A model generated the notes under the pieces. That model was not told the origin of the DNA. It ran no database searches and was given only the letters and a program-made list of their open reading frames with translations. Made by a program: the position numbers and the translations under genes. Below, piece by piece: positions 12,391 to 15,114 of a stretch of 15,114 bases of DNA (within the stretch, counting starts at the first letter, position 1; every line of letters starts with the position of its first letter). The DNA lies in assembly GCA_002386045.1 (NCBI GenBank), contig DGEQ01000155.1, positions 1 to 15,114 of the forward strand, in the 5' to 3' direction. The DNA is from Hungateiclostridiaceae bacterium UBA3922 (lineage in GTDB: Bacteria; Bacillota; Clostridia; Acetivibrionales; DTU013).

Positions 12391-13830
12391 ATGAGTTTTG
12401 AAACGATTATCGGCCTTGAAATACATGCGGAACTAAAAACGAAGTCCAAAATATTCTGCGGGTGTTCGACGGAATTCGCGTCGGAACCCAACGCTAACAC
12501 CTGCCCGGTGTGCCTTGGGCATCCCGGGACGCTGCCGGTGCTCAACGGGGAAGCGGTCAGGCTGGCGGTGAAGGCCGGGATGGCGCTGGGCTGCAAGGTA
12601 AACTATTTAAACAGGTTTGACAGGAAAAACTACTTTTACCCCGACCTTCCGAAGGCATACCAGGTATCCCAGTACGACATGCCGGTATGTACAGACGGGG
12701 CTGTTGAGTTCGAATGCGGCGGCAGGCACGTGAAGGTGCGCATCAACAGGGTCCACCTGGAAGAGGACGCAGGCAAGCTCATACACCTTGAGGACGAGCC
12801 CTGTTCGCTGGTAGATTACAACAGGGCCGGGATACCGCTGATAGAGATAGTTACCGAGCCGGACATGCGTTCTCCCCTTGAAGCGGTCACTTTCATGCGG
12901 ATGCTCAAGTCCATACTTGAATACTGTGATATATCCGACTGCCGGATGGAACAGGGGTCCCTCAGGTGCGACGCGAACATTTCCGTAAGACCCGCCGGGC
13001 AGAAGGAATTCGGCACCAAGGTCGAGCTGAAGAACATCAACTCCTTCAGGGAACTTCAAAAAGCGCTGGAGAAGGAGGAAAAGAGGCAGATCGAACTGTA
13101 CCGGTTCGGCGAAAGCCACAAAATAATCCAGGAAACGAGGAGATGGGACAGCGGCAAGGGGAGGACCGTATCGATGCGGTCCAAGGAAGAGGCGCATGAT
13201 TACAGGTATTTCCCGGAACCTGACCTGCCGCCGGTCATCATCGATGAGACAGTTGTTTCCGCTGTCAAAGATTCGCTGCCCGAACTCCCGATGGAAAAGT
13301 ACAGGAGGTTCACGCAGGAGTATGGGCTGAGCGGCGATGACGCGGACATACTGACGGGCGACAGGTACCTGTCGGAGTATTTCGAGGATACCGTCAGGGA
13401 AGGCGCCGCACCGAAAGCGGCCGCCAACTGGGTGCTCGGCGATATGCTCAGGATGATCAACGAAAGCGGCATATCGTCCCGGGAAATACCCGTGGAGCCG
13501 GCCTGTCTGCGCAGGCTCATCTCGATGGTGGAAGAGGGGAAGATCAGCAACACTGCCGGCAGGGAAGTTTTCAGGGAAATGTTCATCAACGGAGGATCGC
13601 CCGAGGAAATAGTCGAGAAGAAAGGGCTCAGCCAGATCAGCTCCGAGGACGCGATCCTCGAACTGGTCAGGAAGGTGATCGCAGACAACCCGAAATCCGT
13701 GGCTGATTACCGGGGCGGGAAAACCAAGGCCATCGGGTTTCTTGTGGGCCAGGTCATGAAGGAGTCGAAGGGCAGGGCGAACCCGGCCATGGTCAACGAA
13801 CTGCTGGCGAAGGAACTGGAATGGGCGTGA
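12391..13830 (+). CDS. gatB: Asp/Glu-tRNA amidotransferase subunit B
   Basis: The 479-residue product activates Asp-tRNA(Asn) or Glu-tRNA(Gln) with ATP and amidates it with ammonia channelled from GatA. The cradle domain (about 1-290) shows IGLEIHAEL with Glu10 and His12. It also has a four-cysteine zinc site (C23, C25, C38, C41; FCGCS and NTCPVCLG), NYFYPDLPKAYQVSQYD, and VHLEEDAGKL with Glu125. The helical domain and YqeY-like tail fill about 295-479 and end in 'gR.NP..vn.ll...L'. All of this is standard GatB at standard length. GGGAGG lies 8 bases before the ATG. Unlike the tight gatC-gatA spacing, 155 bases separate it from gatA; that gap has no clear promoter or terminator, so it is probably still co-transcribed. 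No obvious terminator follows the gene. Confidence 0.95.
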   Translation: MSFETIIGLEIHAELKTKSKIFCGCSTEFASEPNANTCPVCLGHPGTLPVLNGEAVRLAVKAGMALGCKVNYLNRFDRKNYFYPDLPKAYQVSQYDMPVCTDGAVEFECGGRHVKVRINRVHLEEDAGKLIHLEDEPCSLVDYNRAGIPLIEIVTEPDMRSPLEAVTFMRMLKSILEYCDISDCRMEQGSLRCDANISVRPAGQKEFGTKVELKNINSFRELQKALEKEEKRQIELYRFGESHKIIQETRRWDSGKGRTVSMRSKEEAHDYRYFPEPDLPPVIIDETVVSAVKDSLPELPMEKYRRFTQEYGLSGDDADILTGDRYLSEYFEDTVREGAAPKAAANWVLGDMLRMINESGISSREIPVEPACLRRLISMVEEGKISNTAGREVFREMFINGGSPEEIVEKKGLSQISSEDAILELVRKVIADNPKSVADYRGGKTKAIGFLVGQVMKESKGRANPAMVNELLAKELEWA

Positions 13831-14027
13831 AACGGCCCGTATCCGCACTCCGGCCAATATAAACAGCCGGCCTCCGGTCAAAAGTAACCGGCAGATAAGA
13901 GGAAATCGGAGGCAGACGTCGAATATGCTTTTATATGGTGTTGATGCGAGGCGATATATGTCATCTGTCTCACCGGGCACGCATAAGCTGTAAGCGATAT
14001 ATCATGATGGAAGGGGTCTGTTTTGCA

Positions 14028-14972
14028 ATGAAGAGATTTCTTAAAGCAATGGTATGCATCTGTCTTTTGTTAACGTTTTCACTGCTCCTGGCCGGATGTA
14101 TCGATATCGAGATGAAGGTCAACAATAACGGATCATGTGACCTGAAATACGAAATCAATACGCAGGGCATGGTTAGCCTTTCTGACGTCGAGAGCCAGCT
14201 TAAGAGCGGCGTTGAGGCGACAAACAACTTAGCCGGCAAAAAGGTAGCCAGGCTCAAAAGTGTCAAAGAGAAAGACGGCAGGATCATCGCCAACATCAGC
14301 CTGAGTGACATTTCCTATATGAGCAGTGGTGCTTACTTCGGCAAGTTTTCAAATTTTGAGAAAGAATACCCGGAATATTCGGACCTGCTGTATGATGCAA
14401 AAACCGGAGACCCGGTGAGCAGGGACAAGATAAAGGGAGCCGGCGGGCTCAACGCGGTGAAGATAGCCGGTATCGATACCGGGGGCGGAGAATTGACGAG
14501 TTTCAGGCTGATACTTCCCGGCAAGGTAAAATACACCACTTCAAACGTGAAGATGATCGATGACAAAACCGTCACCGTCGGCGGAGGCAACGGAGTCGTC
14601 CTGTACCAGAGGGGCGGCGGAGCCGGCTGGCTGGTTTTCGTGCTGCTCATCATAGCTGCCGCAGGGGCGGTCTTCGTGTTGGCAGGCAACAAGAAGAAAG
14701 GTCAATCATCCGTGTCTTCTGCTGCAGCTCCTGCGACAGCGCCGGTCCATGCAGGCGCAGGGGTCACGGCGTCAGGTGCGGCCCCGGCAGAAGGTGCGGC
14801 TCCGGATGCAGGTACAGCCCCGGCCGCGGGTACGGCTCCGGCGGAAGCAGCAGGATCAGCAACTGCTGTAGCCCCCGAAAGCAGCGGTGTCATGTACTGC
14901 CCGCATTGTGGCACGCAACTGAATAGCGGCGCCAGGTTCTGTGCAAAGTGCGGCGGCAAACTGACGGAATGA
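14028..14972 (+). CDS. Lipoprotein with one transmembrane helix and a C-terminal zinc ribbon
   Basis: The 314-residue product starts with a lipoprotein signal peptide ending in LLLAGC (Cys24 would be lipid-modified). The outer domain (about 25-195) opens with IDIEMKVNNNGSCDLKYEI. This resembles the beta-rich LppM-like domains found in other bacterial lipoproteins; that assignment is tentative. One transmembrane helix follows (about 199-219), then a basic NKKKG stop-transfer signal, an Ala/Pro/Gly-rich linker (about 225-280) and a zinc ribbon at the extreme end (C291, C294, C305, C308; CPHCG and CAKCG). The topology would be lipid anchor and sensor outside, zinc ribbon inside. The chosen ATG gives the signal peptide directly and follows AAGGGG by 11 bases; in-frame ATG codons at 14004 and 14007 would only lengthen the n-region. 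A strong terminator follows. Function is unknown; a signalling or envelope role is a guess. Confidence 0.8.
   Translation: MKRFLKAMVCICLLLTFSLLLAGCIDIEMKVNNNGSCDLKYEINTQGMVSLSDVESQLKSGVEATNNLAGKKVARLKSVKEKDGRIIANISLSDISYMSSGAYFGKFSNFEKEYPEYSDLLYDAKTGDPVSRDKIKGAGGLNAVKIAGIDTGGGELTSFRLILPGKVKYTTSNVKMIDDKTVTVGGGNGVVLYQRGGGAGWLVFVLLIIAAAGAVFVLAGNKKKGQSSVSSAAAPATAPVHAGAGVTASGAAPAEGAAPDAGTAPAAGTAPAEAAGSATAVAPESSGVMYCPHCGTQLNSGARFCAKCGGKLTE
14775..14846 (+). repeat. Four tandem 18-base repeats coding for the Ala/Pro linker
   Basis: Four copies start with GGTGCGGCCCCGG, GGTGCGGCTCCGG, GGTACAGCCCCGG and GGTACGGCTCCGG, each 18 bases long. They code for six-residue units of the form G-[AT]-A-P-x-x. The phase is kept, so the linker length could vary by slippage without a frameshift. 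Confidence 0.75.
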
Positions 14973-15000
14973 TCCGGGCCACATACATTCCAAGTCACAT

Positions 15001-15036
15001 AAATTCCGCTCCTGTGAGAACAGGGGCGGAATTTTT
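15001..15036 (+). terminator. Strong intrinsic terminator after the lipoprotein gene
   Basis: AAATTCCGCTCCTGT (15001-15015) pairs with ACAGGGGCGGAATTT (15020-15034) around a GAGA tetraloop, with one G-U pair, and runs into five T. The AAATTCC side means it could also work for a gene coming from the right. Confidence 0.9.
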
Positions 15037-15085
15037 ATCATCCGAAGGATACCTGGACTTTTACTGCTGAATACCTAAGTTTTCC

Positions 15086-15105
15086 CTCCGGGCACCGGGG
15101 TTTTT
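15086..15105 (+). terminator. Weak second terminator-like hairpin
   Basis: CTCCGG and CCGGGG form a 6-bp stem (one G-U pair) with a GCA loop, followed by five T. It may back up the terminator at 15001. It is short and close to the window end, so it could be chance. Confidence 0.3.
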
Positions 15106-15114
15106 ACCACTGGA

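Noticed and set aside
13866..13893. CCGGT/ACCGG stem after gatB as the operon terminator
   Set aside because: The stem is short and no T run follows, so read-through to the next gene cannot be excluded.
12607..13980. 457-codon minus-strand frame opposite gatB
   Set aside because: It is antisense to a gene with complete GatB signatures and has no ribosome binding site or recognisable domain.

Overview
The window looks like chromosomal DNA of a moderately GC-rich member of the Firmicutes, probably class Clostridia. The reasons are strong AGGAGG-type ribosome binding sites, a Firmicutes-style T-box riboswitch, an archaeal-type AspRS linked to gatCAB, a BceB-like permease, and G5/LysM cell-wall hydrolases. 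The species cannot be read from the sequence alone. I see no phage, insertion sequence, CRISPR array, tRNA or rRNA gene.

Layout. (1) Positions 1-321, minus strand: the first 107 codons of a BceB/FtsX-like ABC transporter permease, cut by the window edge. A 374-base gap follows. (2) 696-2639, plus: a multidomain sialate O-acetylesterase-like SGNH hydrolase without a signal peptide. (3) A divergent pair of peptidoglycan hydrolases sharing an AT-rich control region. One is a secreted amidase with two peptidoglycan-binding domains (2723-3868, minus). The other is a membrane-anchored LysM-G5-M23 endopeptidase (4120-5505, plus) that ends at a good intrinsic terminator. (4) 5798-8257, plus: a copper P-type ATPase with a CopZ-like chaperone fused in frame at its C-terminus. 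A near-perfect internal ribosome binding site and ATG sit exactly at the chaperone boundary, so free chaperone may also be made. (5) 8265-8597, minus: an unrecognised 110-residue protein with a structured stretch upstream. (6) A consensus sigma-A promoter, an Asn-type T-box leader with its terminator, and then aspS, gatC, gatA and gatB (9111-13830). (7) 14028-14972, plus: a lipoprotein with one transmembrane helix, an Ala/Pro-rich repeat linker and a C-terminal zinc ribbon, closed by a strong terminator.

How the genes work together. The T-box operon is a complete tRNA-dependent asparagine module. A probably non-discriminating AspRS makes Asp-tRNA(Asn), and GatCAB amidates it to Asn-tRNA(Asn). 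GatCAB can normally also convert Glu-tRNA(Gln). The leader reads the charging state of tRNA(Asn), and its specifier overlaps a Glu codon, so it might read tRNA(Glu) as well. The amidase and the M23 enzyme cut different bonds of peptidoglycan and may be co-controlled. CopA/CopZ is a copper efflux pump plus its metallochaperone. The other genes show no clear functional link to their neighbours.

The two observations most worth checking are the CopA-CopZ fusion with its internal start and the overlapping GAA/AAC specifier of the T-box.
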